A stretch of 64,000 bases of DNA from Nereida ignava (GTDB taxonomy: Bacteria; Pseudomonadota; Alphaproteobacteria; Rhodobacterales; Rhodobacteraceae): assembly GCF_001049735.1 (NCBI RefSeq), contig NZ_CVPC01000005.1, forward strand, positions 410,498-474,497. Direction: 5' to 3'. Position 1 is the stretch's first letter. Each line of letters begins with the position of its first letter. The position numbers and the translations under genes are program-made. The notes under the pieces were generated by a model. It saw only the letters and a program-made list of their open reading frames with translations. It had not been told where the DNA came from and searched no databases. This document shows positions 55,687 to 64,000 of this stretch, one piece after another.

Positions 55687-56232
55687 TTATCCGTCGCCCA
55701 AAAGGAAATCTGCAACCCAGCCGATGCGGTTCTCTGTCGTTCGAATTTGCACCCACCCACGGCCAAGATCATCAATGACCTTAACTTCATCACCAGCGTT
55801 CAACTTTGTCACAACGCCAAAAACAGTGCCCGGCCCGCCACGGATGTTCACAACACTGCCCGTGATTACCTTAATGACCTCTGGTGGCGCTGCGGGGAGT
55901 ATGACCTCAGCCTTAAGAGCGTCATCAACGGCTGTTGACAGCGCAACTGTGCTAATGACTGCGTCACTGATTGAGGCTTCTGCAGTGTTGGTTTTGGGTG
56001 GGCTCGCAAGCTTGGCAAGTCCGAAAGCGTCACTGGTAATTGCTTTGGTCACGGCAACTTCGACTGCTTGTTGATTATCTTCAAGGACGGGTTCTGGAGC
56101 AGGCTCATAACGCGCGATTAAAATCAGCTCGCTGCCGTCCGGCCAGCTTTCTGCTACGAACTCATCGCCTCCGCTCAATTCATAAAACGCAAAAGCCAAA
56201 AAACCGAAACAAAGAAGGATCACTCGCCACAT
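55687..56232 (-). CDS. Membrane-anchored protein with C-terminal SH3b domain
   Basis: 181 residues from the ATG at 56232 (56247 also possible). One N-terminal hydrophobic segment (VILLCFGFLAFAFYELSGG), an Ala/Glu/Val-rich linker, and a bacterial SH3 domain at the end: TGSVVNIRGGPGTVFGVVTK, GDEVKVIDDLGRGWVQI and NRIGWVADFLLGDG. Such domains bind peptidoglycan or proteins; function here is not known. Confidence 0.85.
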   Translation of the reverse strand: MWRVILLCFGFLAFAFYELSGGDEFVAESWPDGSELILIARYEPAPEPVLEDNQQAVEVAVTKAITSDAFGLAKLASPPKTNTAEASISDAVISTVALSTAVDDALKAEVILPAAPPEVIKVITGSVVNIRGGPGTVFGVVTKLNAGDEVKVIDDLGRGWVQIRTTENRIGWVADFLLGDG

Positions 56233-56376
56233 AACACTACTCCGCACGCCGAAGCGCTAACTCGTTACAACCACACCTAAAGTTCTAGCATGAGTTTTTC
56301 GATTCTGTGAGCAGGCAAAGGCAAATATTCAACTTTGTTCGCTTTACGAGCGATTCAGCCACAGTTACACAAAGTC

Positions 56377-58686
56377 ATGACTAATTTACCGCCTGATACA
56401 GATGATCAAAACGTGCCCGCCGTCGCAGAGCCATTGCGCCGTGCTTTGGGTGACCGGTATCTGACCTACGCATTATCCACCATTATGCACCGGGCCTTGC
56501 CTGATGCGCGTGATGGTCTGAAGCCTGTGCACCGGCGGATTTTATACGCGATGCGCGAGTTGAAGCTGAGCCCAACAGGTGGCTTCCGTAAATCAGCTAA
56601 AATTTCCGGTGACGTGATGGGGAACTATCACCCGCACGGGGACGCCGCGATTTACGATGCAATGGCGCGTTTGGCGCAGGACTTTAACGTCCGCTATCCG
56701 TTGGTTGACGGGCAGGGTAACTTCGGCAACATCGACGGCGATAACCCCGCCGCGTCGCGTTACACTGAAGCGCGCATGACCATCGCAGCCGAGGCGCTGC
56801 TGGATGGTCTGGCCGAGAATGCTGTTGATTTCCGCGAAAACTACGACGGCACGTTGACTGAGCCTGTGGTATTACCAGCTGCGTTTCCAAACCTGTTGGC
56901 GAACGGATCAAGCGGTATCGCCGTGGGCATGGCCACGAACATCCCGCCTCACAACATCGAAGAATTGATCAACGCTTGTTTGCATCTGATCAAGGCGCCG
57001 AATGCGCGGGACGAAACGCTGCTTGAACACGTGCCGGGTCCTGATTTCCCAACTGGCGGTGTCATTGTTGAGCCGCGTGAAAATATCGCCGAGGCGTATC
57101 GCACGGGTAAGGGCGGGTTCCGCCTGCGGTGCCGTTATGAGATTGAACAGCTTGATCGCGGGATGTGGCAAATCATCGTCACTGAAATCCCCTATCAAGT
57201 GCAAAAATCGAAACTAATCGAGAAGCTGGCCGAGGTCATTCAGCTTAAGAAAGTGCCGATCCTTGCGGATGTGCGCGATGAAAGTGCCGACGACGTACGT
57301 ATCGTGCTTGAGCCGAAGTCCAAGAATGTTGATCCCGATGTCTTGATGGGGATGCTGTATCGCAACTCTGATCTTGAGGTGCGTTTTAGCTTGAATATGA
57401 ACGTGCTGATTGATGGTCTGACACCAAAAGTGTGCAGCCTGAAGGAAGTTCTGCGCGCGTTTCTGGATCACCGCCGTGACGTTCTGCTGCGCCGCTCAAA
57501 GCACCGGATCGACAAGATTGATCACCGGCTTGAAGTGCTCGAAGGCTTTATCATCGCGTTCCTGAACTTGGACCGTGTCATTGATATTATCAGATATGAC
57601 GAAGACCCAAAGCGCGCCCTGATGCATGAAAGCTGGTCGCAAGACTTTGTGCGCGCGATGGATGAGAAAGATTATGTTTCCCCGTCACGTGATCTGGGTA
57701 CCGAGCTGAGCGAAGTTCAGGCTGATGCTATCTTGAACATGCGCCTTCGGTCGCTGCGCCGCCTTGAAGAGTTGGAGCTGGTGCGCGAGCGTGACGCCTT
57801 GATGGAAGAACGCGCAGGCCTGCAAGACCTTCTTGATAGCGAAGAAATTCAGTGGTCCACTATTTCAGAGCAGCTGCGTCAGACCCGCAAGGAATTTGGT
57901 GCGAAATCTGAATTTGGCGCGCGGCGCAGCACATTCGCCGAAGCAGGGGAAGTGGAAGACGTCCCTCTTGAGGCGATGATCGAGCGTGAGCCAATCACTG
58001 TTGTATGCTCAAAAATGGGATGGATCCGCGCTATGTCGGGCCATATCGACCTTGGCCGCGAACTGAAGTTCAAAGATGGGGACGGCCCGCGGTTTATCTT
58101 CCACGCCGAGACAACCGACAAGATTTTGCTGCTTGGGACGAACGGGCGCTTCTACACGTTGCAGGCCAGCACTTTGCCCGGTGGCCGGGGCATGGGCGAG
58201 CCCGTGCGACTGATGGTTGATTTGCCTCAAGACGTCGAAATTTTGATGCTGTTCATCCATAAGCCGGGGCGCAAGCTGCTACTTGCATCAAGTGCGGGTG
58301 ATGGGTTTGTGGTGCCTGAAGATGAGGTGATCGCGCAAACCCGTGGCGGCAAGCAAGTGTTGAACGTGCGCGCACCAAACACTGCTGCGGTATGTCGTCC
58401 CGTCTTGGGCGATCATGTGGCTGTGGTTGGTGAAAACCGCAAAGTGCTTGTTTTTGCTCTTGATGAATTGCCGGAAATGGCGCGGGGCAAAGGGGTTCGC
58501 CTTCAGAAATATAAAGACGGCGGTCTTAGTGATGCGACCACGTTTGATTTCAGCGAAGGGCTGAGCTGGCTTGATCCGGCTGGCCGTACCCGTACTGAAA
58601 CGGCGCTTGCGGAATGGACGGGTAAGCGCGCGGGTGCTGGCCGTATGGCGCCGCGCGGGTTCCCGAGAGATAATAAGTTCACCTAG
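56377..58686 (+). CDS. parC: DNA topoisomerase IV subunit A
   Basis: 769 residues from the ATG at 56377. The catalytic Tyr is in AASRYTEARM; DRYLTYALSTIMHRALPDAR and YHPHGDAAIYDAMARLAQDF are standard for type IIA A-subunits. The C-terminal propeller lacks a canonical GyrA-box (QRRGGKG type), which supports ParC over GyrA. Decatenates daughter chromosomes with ParE; parE is not in the window. Confidence 0.94.
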   Translation: MTNLPPDTDDQNVPAVAEPLRRALGDRYLTYALSTIMHRALPDARDGLKPVHRRILYAMRELKLSPTGGFRKSAKISGDVMGNYHPHGDAAIYDAMARLAQDFNVRYPLVDGQGNFGNIDGDNPAASRYTEARMTIAAEALLDGLAENAVDFRENYDGTLTEPVVLPAAFPNLLANGSSGIAVGMATNIPPHNIEELINACLHLIKAPNARDETLLEHVPGPDFPTGGVIVEPRENIAEAYRTGKGGFRLRCRYEIEQLDRGMWQIIVTEIPYQVQKSKLIEKLAEVIQLKKVPILADVRDESADDVRIVLEPKSKNVDPDVLMGMLYRNSDLEVRFSLNMNVLIDGLTPKVCSLKEVLRAFLDHRRDVLLRRSKHRIDKIDHRLEVLEGFIIAFLNLDRVIDIIRYDEDPKRALMHESWSQDFVRAMDEKDYVSPSRDLGTELSEVQADAILNMRLRSLRRLEELELVRERDALMEERAGLQDLLDSEEIQWSTISEQLRQTRKEFGAKSEFGARRSTFAEAGEVEDVPLEAMIEREPITVVCSKMGWIRAMSGHIDLGRELKFKDGDGPRFIFHAETTDKILLLGTNGRFYTLQASTLPGGRGMGEPVRLMVDLPQDVEILMLFIHKPGRKLLLASSAGDGFVVPEDEVIAQTRGGKQVLNVRAPNTAAVCRPVLGDHVAVVGENRKVLVFALDELPEMARGKGVRLQKYKDGGLSDATTFDFSEGLSWLDPAGRTRTETALAEWTGKRAGAGRMAPRGFPRDNKFT

Positions 58687-58720
58687 CTAGCTGGTGTGTG
58701 AGTAAGAAGGATGACGAGTA

Positions 58721-59929
58721 ATGGAGCAGGGCGACACACTTGAAGGCAGATATGGTGGGCAACGCGGTCCCATCTTTTTGCTGGTCCTTCAAACGGGCAT
58801 TTTGACTGTCTTGACCCTTGGGATTTACCGGTTTTGGGCCAAATCGCGTGTGCGCCGCTATGTGTGGAATGCGGTTCAGCCCGGTGGTGATCCGATGGAA
58901 TACTCGGGCACAGGCGTTGAAAAATTCATTGGCTTTCTGATCGCTTTGGTGGTGCTGGCCGTTTATTTGGGATTGTTGCAGGTCTTGCTGACTTTTGCCG
59001 GTCTCAGCCTGCTTGATTTGGTTCCTGATGAGGGGGCCAGCGAGGCGCAGATATTTGCAAGCATTGGCGCGACATACGCCACGCTGATCGCGATTATCCC
59101 GCTTATCTTTATCGCCCAATATCGCGGCCGTCGTTACATGCTGTCGCGCACGCGGTGGCGGGGTTTGCGGTTTGGCATGGATCAGGCGTCGCTTGGCTAT
59201 ATGTGGCGCGCGATTGTTTACAGCGTCATCACTGTTGTCTCATTTGGGGTTCTGGCCCCGCTTGGGACATTTCAGTTGGAGAAATTTAAGACTGACCGCA
59301 CTTGGTACGGCGATGCGCAATTTGAACAAGGTGGCCGCTGGACGATGCTTTATCGCGCGGCATCTGTGTTATTTTTTGGGCTGGGGGTCAGCATTGTCGG
59401 GGGAGTTGTCAGCGCGTCAGGCTCTGAGGGTCTTGGCATCACTGTCATGGTAGTTGGGGCGGTCCTGATCGTGATCGGGTTTGTGCACTACCGTTTGCAA
59501 AGCTTTGCGATAATGGCGCGCCACAAAACACTTGATGATGGGGCGATTGAGTTTGAGGCGTTACCCCAAACTGGCCGTGTCGTTGGGCATTACATCAAAG
59601 GGTCGTTGCTAACGATGTTGGTGACTATTGCAGCGGCAATTCCGGCAGGTGTGATTTTCTTTATGGCCAGCCAAATTGGTGCAGCCGGCGGGTTCGGCGG
59701 CGCGCAGATTTTCAGCACAATCATTGCCGTGCTGAGCTATGTGGTTGCGCTTGTGATGGGCGGCGCTTCGACCATGGCATTCATTACCCAGCCTATTTTT
59801 GGTCACATCGTAGAGACATGCGCTGTGCGCTATCCCGAGCATTTTGATACCATCCAACAACGTGCTGCCGATGATATGCCTGATGCCGAAGGTTTTGCGG
59901 ATGCCCTTGATGTGGGCGGTGCGTTTTAA
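58721..59929 (+). CDS. DUF898 (YjgN-like) multi-pass membrane protein
   Basis: 402 residues with about nine or ten membrane segments. Family features are GILTVLTLGIYRFWAKSRVR, RYVWNAVQPGGDPMEYSGTG and GFLIALVVLAVYLGLLQV, with the second-half repeat FGVLAPLGTFQLEKFKTDRT. DUF898 is uncharacterised. The M48 protease gene follows three bases after its stop, a recurrent pairing that suggests a functional link. Confidence 0.86.
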   Translation: MEQGDTLEGRYGGQRGPIFLLVLQTGILTVLTLGIYRFWAKSRVRRYVWNAVQPGGDPMEYSGTGVEKFIGFLIALVVLAVYLGLLQVLLTFAGLSLLDLVPDEGASEAQIFASIGATYATLIAIIPLIFIAQYRGRRYMLSRTRWRGLRFGMDQASLGYMWRAIVYSVITVVSFGVLAPLGTFQLEKFKTDRTWYGDAQFEQGGRWTMLYRAASVLFFGLGVSIVGGVVSASGSEGLGITVMVVGAVLIVIGFVHYRLQSFAIMARHKTLDDGAIEFEALPQTGRVVGHYIKGSLLTMLVTIAAAIPAGVIFFMASQIGAAGGFGGAQIFSTIIAVLSYVVALVMGGASTMAFITQPIFGHIVETCAVRYPEHFDTIQQRAADDMPDAEGFADALDVGGAF

Positions 59930-59932
59930 GAG

Positions 59933-61045
59933 ATGGCGTTGCAAAGTAGCCTTGCCTCTTTCGTAGATGGAAAGACCGCTGGAAAGCGCGACGTCTACAT
60001 CGAAGTTGCGGCGACTGCAGAGGTTTTGCGGATTTGTGACGCCCAAGGTGATGTGCTCGTGGAGTGGCCGTTAAAGCGGTTGCGGCGGATGCAAGACGGA
60101 TCGCGCACGGTTTTATATTTGGATGGTGATCCAGATGAGGCGCGTCTTTACCCGTTCAATTTGCATGATGAGACGGTTTTGGCGGCGCTGACGCCTGACC
60201 TTGATAAACGGCGGCCAATTGGCCCACTGGTTCGAAAAGTAATCGGTTGGAGTGTGGCCGCGGCGGCTGCTTTGGCGGTGATGCTCTTCGTGATCATTCC
60301 CAGCCTGTCAGATCAACTCGCTACTGTCATTCCGACTGAGCGTGAAGAGCGTATCGGTAAAGTTGTTTCTTCCCAGATTGAGCGTGCGATGGTTTGGCAA
60401 GACGACAGTGCTGGTGAAAGTTGGCAATGCTCATCAGCCGCAGGTGATGCGGCTTTGGCCCAGATGGTCACCCGTGTGTTGGGGCCGCTCGATGTGCCCT
60501 ACACCTTGAACGTTCAAGTCGTGGATCACCCTTTGATTAATGCGTTTGCATTGCCCGGTGGTCAGGTAATTTTGTTCCGTGGTTTGTTGGAAGCCGCTCA
60601 AAGCGCAGATGAGGTGGCGGGGGTTCTGGCCCATGAATTAGGCCACGTGATTAACCGCGACCCGATGCGCCTGACGTTGCGTGCGGCGGGGTCTGCGGGT
60701 TTGTTGTCGCTGATGCTTGGCGACGCAACCGGGGGTTTGATTATCGCAGGCGCGGCAGATCAGGTAATGAACGCCAGCCACACTCGTAAAGCAGAAGCAC
60801 AAGCAGATGAATTTGCCCTGAAACTTTTGGATGAGGCTGAGATATCTCCACTGGCCTTTGCGCGCTTTTTTGAAACGCTTAAAGAGGATAGCCCAGATAT
60901 GACGGGTGCTCTTGAATGGTTGTCATCGCATCCCTCGCTGAGCCTGCGTGCCCAAAACGCGCGGGACAATGTACAGCAAGGTAAGACCTATCGGCCCGTT
61001 TTGAATGCGCAAGCTTGGCGCGATCTACAGGCGATTTGTGGCTAG
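59933..61045 (+). CDS. M48 family zinc metallopeptidase
   Basis: 370 residues: a cytoplasmic N-terminal domain of about 85 residues with VLRICDAQGDVLVEWPLKR, one membrane segment (WSVAAAAALAVMLFVIIPSL), then the protease. The zinc motif is LAHELGHVINRDP and the third ligand is in RKAEAQADEFALKLL; INAFALPGGQVILFRGLL precedes. Probably cleaves in the periplasm. Overlaps the convergent P450 gene by four bases. Confidence 0.93.
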   Translation: MALQSSLASFVDGKTAGKRDVYIEVAATAEVLRICDAQGDVLVEWPLKRLRRMQDGSRTVLYLDGDPDEARLYPFNLHDETVLAALTPDLDKRRPIGPLVRKVIGWSVAAAAALAVMLFVIIPSLSDQLATVIPTEREERIGKVVSSQIERAMVWQDDSAGESWQCSSAAGDAALAQMVTRVLGPLDVPYTLNVQVVDHPLINAFALPGGQVILFRGLLEAAQSADEVAGVLAHELGHVINRDPMRLTLRAAGSAGLLSLMLGDATGGLIIAGAADQVMNASHTRKAEAQADEFALKLLDEAEISPLAFARFFETLKEDSPDMTGALEWLSSHPSLSLRAQNARDNVQQGKTYRPVLNAQAWRDLQAICG

Positions 61046-62400
61046 CTGCTAAGCTCTTCAACCTGAAGCCACACGCCGCCACTTGGCCGCAGTGTCAGGA
61101 TCAGTTCCGGACGCGGATCACGTCCCTTAACGGCCGTGAATTTGAACCGCGACAGTAAGGTAGCTAGAATGATTACCGCCTCTTGCAGGGCAAATGACGC
61201 CCCGATGCATACCCGTGGACCATCTCCGAACGGTAGGTATGAAAAGCGGTTTACCGCCTTTTGATCAGCAAAGCGGTCAGGATCAAAGGCGTCAGGATTT
61301 TCCCACAGGTCTTTATGACGGTGCAGGGCATAGATGGGCAGCATGACTGTGTCGCCCTTGCGCACCTCGCGCCCACACAGCGTATCTGTTTGTTGTGCAG
61401 TGCGGCTGATGAAAGCGGCTGGCGGATAGAGACGCAAAGCTTCGTCAATGATCTGGCGAATGTAGGGCAAGGCCTTGATGTCGTCTGCCGTGGCCGTGCG
61501 CCCGTTCAAAACCTCGCTGGCCTCGGCGCGGGCCTTTTGCTGTACGTCTTCATCAAAGGCACACAGATAAAGCGCCCATGCCAAGGTGAGGGCAGTTGTT
61601 TCATGACCTGCAACGATGAAGGTCAAAAGGTTGTCGCGCAATTCATCCGTGTTCATCTGGCGTTTTGTTTCCGGATCTTCGCCTTCCAGCAACAGATCAA
61701 GTAGATCAGGAATGTCACGCGGTCCTGCGTTGCGCCGTTCTTCAATCGACGCATCTGCGATACGGCGCATATCCTTCATGGCTGAGGATGATCCGATACG
61801 GTTCAGGCGCGGCACCCACGTAGGCACGCCAATAATATCAAGTAGGGACACTTTGGCTGTCTGTGCGATGTATGCATCGATGGCGCGGTGAACTGCGCCT
61901 GCGTCCACACTATCCCCATCAGAGAACGTGACGTCCGAGATCACCTCAAACGTGGCTTGCACCATTTCGGCAAATACATCGACCGCACGGCCTTTGGACG
62001 CTGCCAGTCGCTTGGTTGAGCGATCCGCAGCCGCCCCCATGATCGGAGCCAAGTTTGCGATATTGCGATGTTTGAAAACGGGCGTTGCGGCGCGTCTTTG
62101 CCAACGCCAATGGCTGCCTTCTGCGATGAAAAGTGAATTGCCGATGGCAGGTTCAAGGATGTTTTTGGTGACGTCCGACTTGGGGTACACATCCACGGCG
62201 TCCTTCAGAATGTGGCGTAACGCATCCGGTTCCATCACCATATGCCAGCGCACCACAGCGGTTTTTCCCGAAACAATCGGTTGCTTTGTGGCGATGTCCG
62301 GGATGATCTCAACCAAGTTCCGTCGCGCGACACGCAGTGTCTCGATAATGCCCAACGGCTCGGTCACGAGTTTGCATCGCGCTGGCAGTTTGTCTGACAT
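61042..62400 (-). CDS. Cytochrome P450
   Basis: 452 residues, soluble. Heme-binding loop FGDGPRVCIGASFALQEAV with the axial Cys; I-helix oxygen-activating motif VAGHETTALTLAWAL; K-helix EALRLYPPAAFISR. Substrate region unrevealing; the profile resembles CYP families acting on fatty acids or terpenes. No ferredoxin or reductase gene is adjacent. Read against the convergent M48 gene with a four-base overlap. Confidence 0.94.
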   Translation of the reverse strand: MSDKLPARCKLVTEPLGIIETLRVARRNLVEIIPDIATKQPIVSGKTAVVRWHMVMEPDALRHILKDAVDVYPKSDVTKNILEPAIGNSLFIAEGSHWRWQRRAATPVFKHRNIANLAPIMGAAADRSTKRLAASKGRAVDVFAEMVQATFEVISDVTFSDGDSVDAGAVHRAIDAYIAQTAKVSLLDIIGVPTWVPRLNRIGSSSAMKDMRRIADASIEERRNAGPRDIPDLLDLLLEGEDPETKRQMNTDELRDNLLTFIVAGHETTALTLAWALYLCAFDEDVQQKARAEASEVLNGRTATADDIKALPYIRQIIDEALRLYPPAAFISRTAQQTDTLCGREVRKGDTVMLPIYALHRHKDLWENPDAFDPDRFADQKAVNRFSYLPFGDGPRVCIGASFALQEAVIILATLLSRFKFTAVKGRDPRPELILTLRPSGGVWLQVEELSS

Positions 62401-62527
62401 TTGATCGCTCCGTTACCTGTTGCTTTTCATAATGGTGACCTGTTGGAGGTAAGTCACATCTTTGCGCTGTCCATTGTGAAGGGCCCTGAAACTGCGTTAG
62501 GAACTTTCAACCGGTTATGAAAGGTGT

Positions 62528-63082
62528 GTGCCTGTGTGGAAAATGATAGTTGGTTTGCTTGCGCTGCTGGCAGTTGCAGGATGTGGGGGCACAACCGCTG
62601 AGATGACACCCCGTTCGCCTGCGCTCAGCAGCTTTGATCTGGGTCATAACGTTGTGATCGGAACGACTGCCAAGAAGGGGCCTTTGTCTCGGGATGCGAC
62701 GGCGGAGGAGTGGGTCGAAAGCCTAAGCTCTGCCATTGATGCCCAGATCGGTCGCTACGATGCAGGTGGTCTCTATCATTTGGGTTTAAGCGTTGATCAA
62801 TTTGTCTTGGCCGCCCCTGGCGTGCCACTTGTCTTGTCGCCCAAGTCGATCTTGCAAGTTTCAGTCACTGTTTGGGACAACGCCAAGGGCCAAAAGATCA
62901 ATAAAACGCCCGAACAAATCCTTGTTTTTGAGAGCTTTTCCGGTGGTAGCCTGCTTGGCTCAGGACTTACCAGGTCGCGTGAAGAACAGATGGCGGGCCT
63001 AAGCGCAAATGCCGCGATGAAGATCGAAAATTGGCTGATCGAAAATGCCGCATGGTTCGCGCCACTCAACGATGCGGAATGA
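62528..63082 (+). CDS. Small lipoprotein, function unknown
   Basis: 184 residues (GTG 62528) or 179 (ATG 62543). Signal peptide with lipobox LLAVAGC, then GGTTAEMTPRSPALSSFDLG. The soluble domain includes NVVIGTTAKKGPLSRDATA and FESFSGGSLLGSGLTRSREE, without a family I know; relatives occur in Roseobacters. The 127 bases before it hold an imperfect palindrome (GTGACCT 62435-62441 / AGGT..GTCAC 62447-62457) between the divergent P450 and this gene. Confidence 0.75.
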   Translation: MPVWKMIVGLLALLAVAGCGGTTAEMTPRSPALSSFDLGHNVVIGTTAKKGPLSRDATAEEWVESLSSAIDAQIGRYDAGGLYHLGLSVDQFVLAAPGVPLVLSPKSILQVSVTVWDNAKGQKINKTPEQILVFESFSGGSLLGSGLTRSREEQMAGLSANAAMKIENWLIENAAWFAPLNDAE

Positions 63083-63115
63083 CTTGATTTATCTGTGTAA
63101 ACCTCATACACGCCG

Positions 63116-63149
63116 CACCGTTGGAAACGGGCTGCGATAACGGTGTTTT
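63116..63149 (+). terminator. Terminator-like hairpin between the lipoprotein gene and tuf
   Basis: CACCGTT (63116-63122) pairs with AACGGTG (63139-63145), followed by TTTT (63146-63149). A second, exclusive pairing CCGTT (63118-63122) with AACGG (63126-63130) is possible inside the loop. It could end the lipoprotein transcript or attenuate tuf. Confidence 0.45.
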
Positions 63150-63183
63150 CCGCCGCGCCCCTGAATAGATTGAAGGTTGGCTC

Positions 63184-64000
63184 ATGGCTAAGGAAAAGTT
63201 TGAACGCTCTAAACCGCACGTAAACATCGGCACGATTGGTCACGTTGACCACGGTAAGACGACGTTGACTGCAGCGATCACCAAGCAATTTGGTGACTTC
63301 AAAGCATACGACGAGATTGACGGCGCGCCGGAAGAAAAAGCACGTGGTATTACAATCTCTACTGCTCACGTTGAGTATGAAACAGAGACACGCCACTACG
63401 CACACGTGGACTGCCCAGGCCACGCTGACTATGTGAAAAACATGATCACTGGTGCTGCTCAGATGGACGGCGCGATCTTGGTTGTTAACGCAGCTGATGG
63501 TCCTATGCCACAAACACGTGAGCACATCCTTTTGGGTCGCCAAGTTGGTATCCCTTACATGGTTGTTTACATGAACAAAGTTGACCAAGTTGACGACGAA
63601 GAGTTGCTCGAGTTGGTTGAAATGGAAATCCGTGAGCTTCTGTCATCTTACGAGTACCCAGGCGACGACATCCCAGTTGTAGCGGGTTCTGCTCTGGCAG
63701 CTCTGGAAGACCGCGATGACAACATCGGTAAAGAGTCTATCGACAAGCTGATGGAAGCTGTTGACAGCTACATCCCGACACCAGCACGTGCTGTTGACCA
63801 GCCGTTCCTGATGCCGATCGAAGACGTGTTCTCAATCTCTGGCCGTGGTACAGTTGTAACCGGTCGTGTTGAGCGTGGCGTTATCAACGTTGGTGAAGAG
63901 ATCGAGATCGTTGGTATCCGTGACACCACGAAGACAACCTGCACAGGTGTTGAAATGTTCCGCAAGCTGCTTGATCGCGGTGAAGCAGGCGACAACATCG
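63184..64000 (+). CDS. tuf: Elongation factor Tu (3' truncated)
   Basis: ATG at 63184; 272 codons are present before the window ends, with no stop. G-domain motifs [10 protein letters not shown] (P-loop), RGITI (switch 1), DCPGHADYV and NKVDQ, then domain 2 with [14 protein letters not shown]. It delivers aminoacyl-tRNA to the ribosome. Codon choice is strongly biased to a few codons (GGT, CGT, GAA), unlike the neighbours, as expected of a highly expressed gene. The remaining 120 or so residues lie outside. Confidence 0.98.
   Translation, partial: MAKEKFERSKPHVNIGTIGHVDHGKTTLTAAITKQFGDFKAYDEIDGAPEEKARGITISTAHVEYETETRHYAHVDCPGHADYVKNMITGAAQMDGAILVVNAADGPMPQTREHILLGRQVGIPYMVVYMNKVDQVDDEELLELVEMEIRELLSSYEYPGDDIPVVAGSALAALEDRDDNIGKESIDKLMEAVDSYIPTPARAVDQPFLMPIEDVFSISGRGTVVTGRVERGVINVGEEIEIVGIRDTTKTTCTGVEMFRKLLDRGEAGDNI

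Noticed and set aside
62797..63588. 263-residue minus-strand frame over tuf and the lipoprotein gene
   Set aside because: Shadow of tuf, whose biased codons leave the opposite strand open.
1..64000. Insertion sequence, prophage, integron or CRISPR
   Set aside because: No transposase, integrase or phage gene, no regular direct repeats and no stretch of foreign-looking composition was found on reading.

Overview
The window reads as ordinary chromosome of an alphaproteobacterium of the Rhodobacterales (Roseobacter-type). Pointers to this are the RpoE-ChrR sigma/anti-sigma pair, the small DUF1674 and DUF3035 proteins, a MutL that keeps its own endonuclease motifs, a 41-residue L36, and a tandem glycine riboswitch with alphaproteobacterial gene company. 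Gene density is high, many neighbours overlap by 1 or 4 bases, and I see no insertion sequence, prophage, CRISPR array or rRNA operon. Both ends cut a gene: ftsK on the left (5' end missing) and tuf on the right (3' end missing).

Layout. 1-7.2 kb: ftsK-lolA, a lytic transglycosylase-like lipoprotein, an AEC permease, hspQ, a gamma-glutamyltransferase, a STAS/anti-sigma-kinase pair and a free methionine-R-sulfoxide reductase. 7.3-13.2 kb: a catabolic module with an XRE-cupin regulator, a GFA-type zinc protein and two tandem 814-residue flavoenzymes of the dimethylglycine/sarcosine dehydrogenase type; an inverted repeat in front of the regulator looks like its operator. 13.2-23 kb: a pseudouridine synthase, an aldehyde dehydrogenase, an L,D-transpeptidase, then a minus-strand RNA/translation block (rbfA, a DUF2233 protein, truB, DUF1643, rpsO, pnp), with dapB divergent. 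23-35 kb: SDHAF4-like protein, rsmB, heparinase-like protein, purH, lspA, DUF3035 lipoprotein, an M16 peptidase pair, mutL and rmuC.

35-41 kb: chrR and rpoE on the minus strand, divergent from a five-gene operon (FAD amine oxidase, DUF1365, MFS, DUF3833, SDR). Both sides of the intergenic gap carry a sequence resembling a Rhodobacter RpoE promoter with the same 18-base spacer, so this is probably a singlet-oxygen/membrane-oxidation regulon. 41-49 kb: saccharopine dehydrogenase, a histidine phosphatase, a lone formate dehydrogenase alpha subunit, a CAP-domain protein, rpmJ, tRNA-Val(GAC), an N-formylglutamate amidohydrolase and dinB. 49-54.8 kb: a tandem glycine riboswitch in front of a D-amino-acid-dehydrogenase-like gene, an SPFH/NfeD pair, etfBA, a PduO-type cobalamin adenosyltransferase and a HIG1-like membrane protein. 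54.8-64 kb: SDR, SH3 protein, parC, a DUF898 membrane protein with an M48 protease, a cytochrome P450, a lipoprotein and tuf.

The signals most worth following are the RpoE divergon, the glycine riboswitch on a flavoprotein oxidoreductase, the XRE-cupin/GFA/tandem flavoenzyme module with its operator-like repeat, the orphan formate dehydrogenase followed by a strong hairpin without a U-tract, and several structured leaders (pnp, STAS gene, tuf). I did not find a clearly unprecedented multi-gene system. All assignments are from reading translated sequence and motifs; no database search was run.
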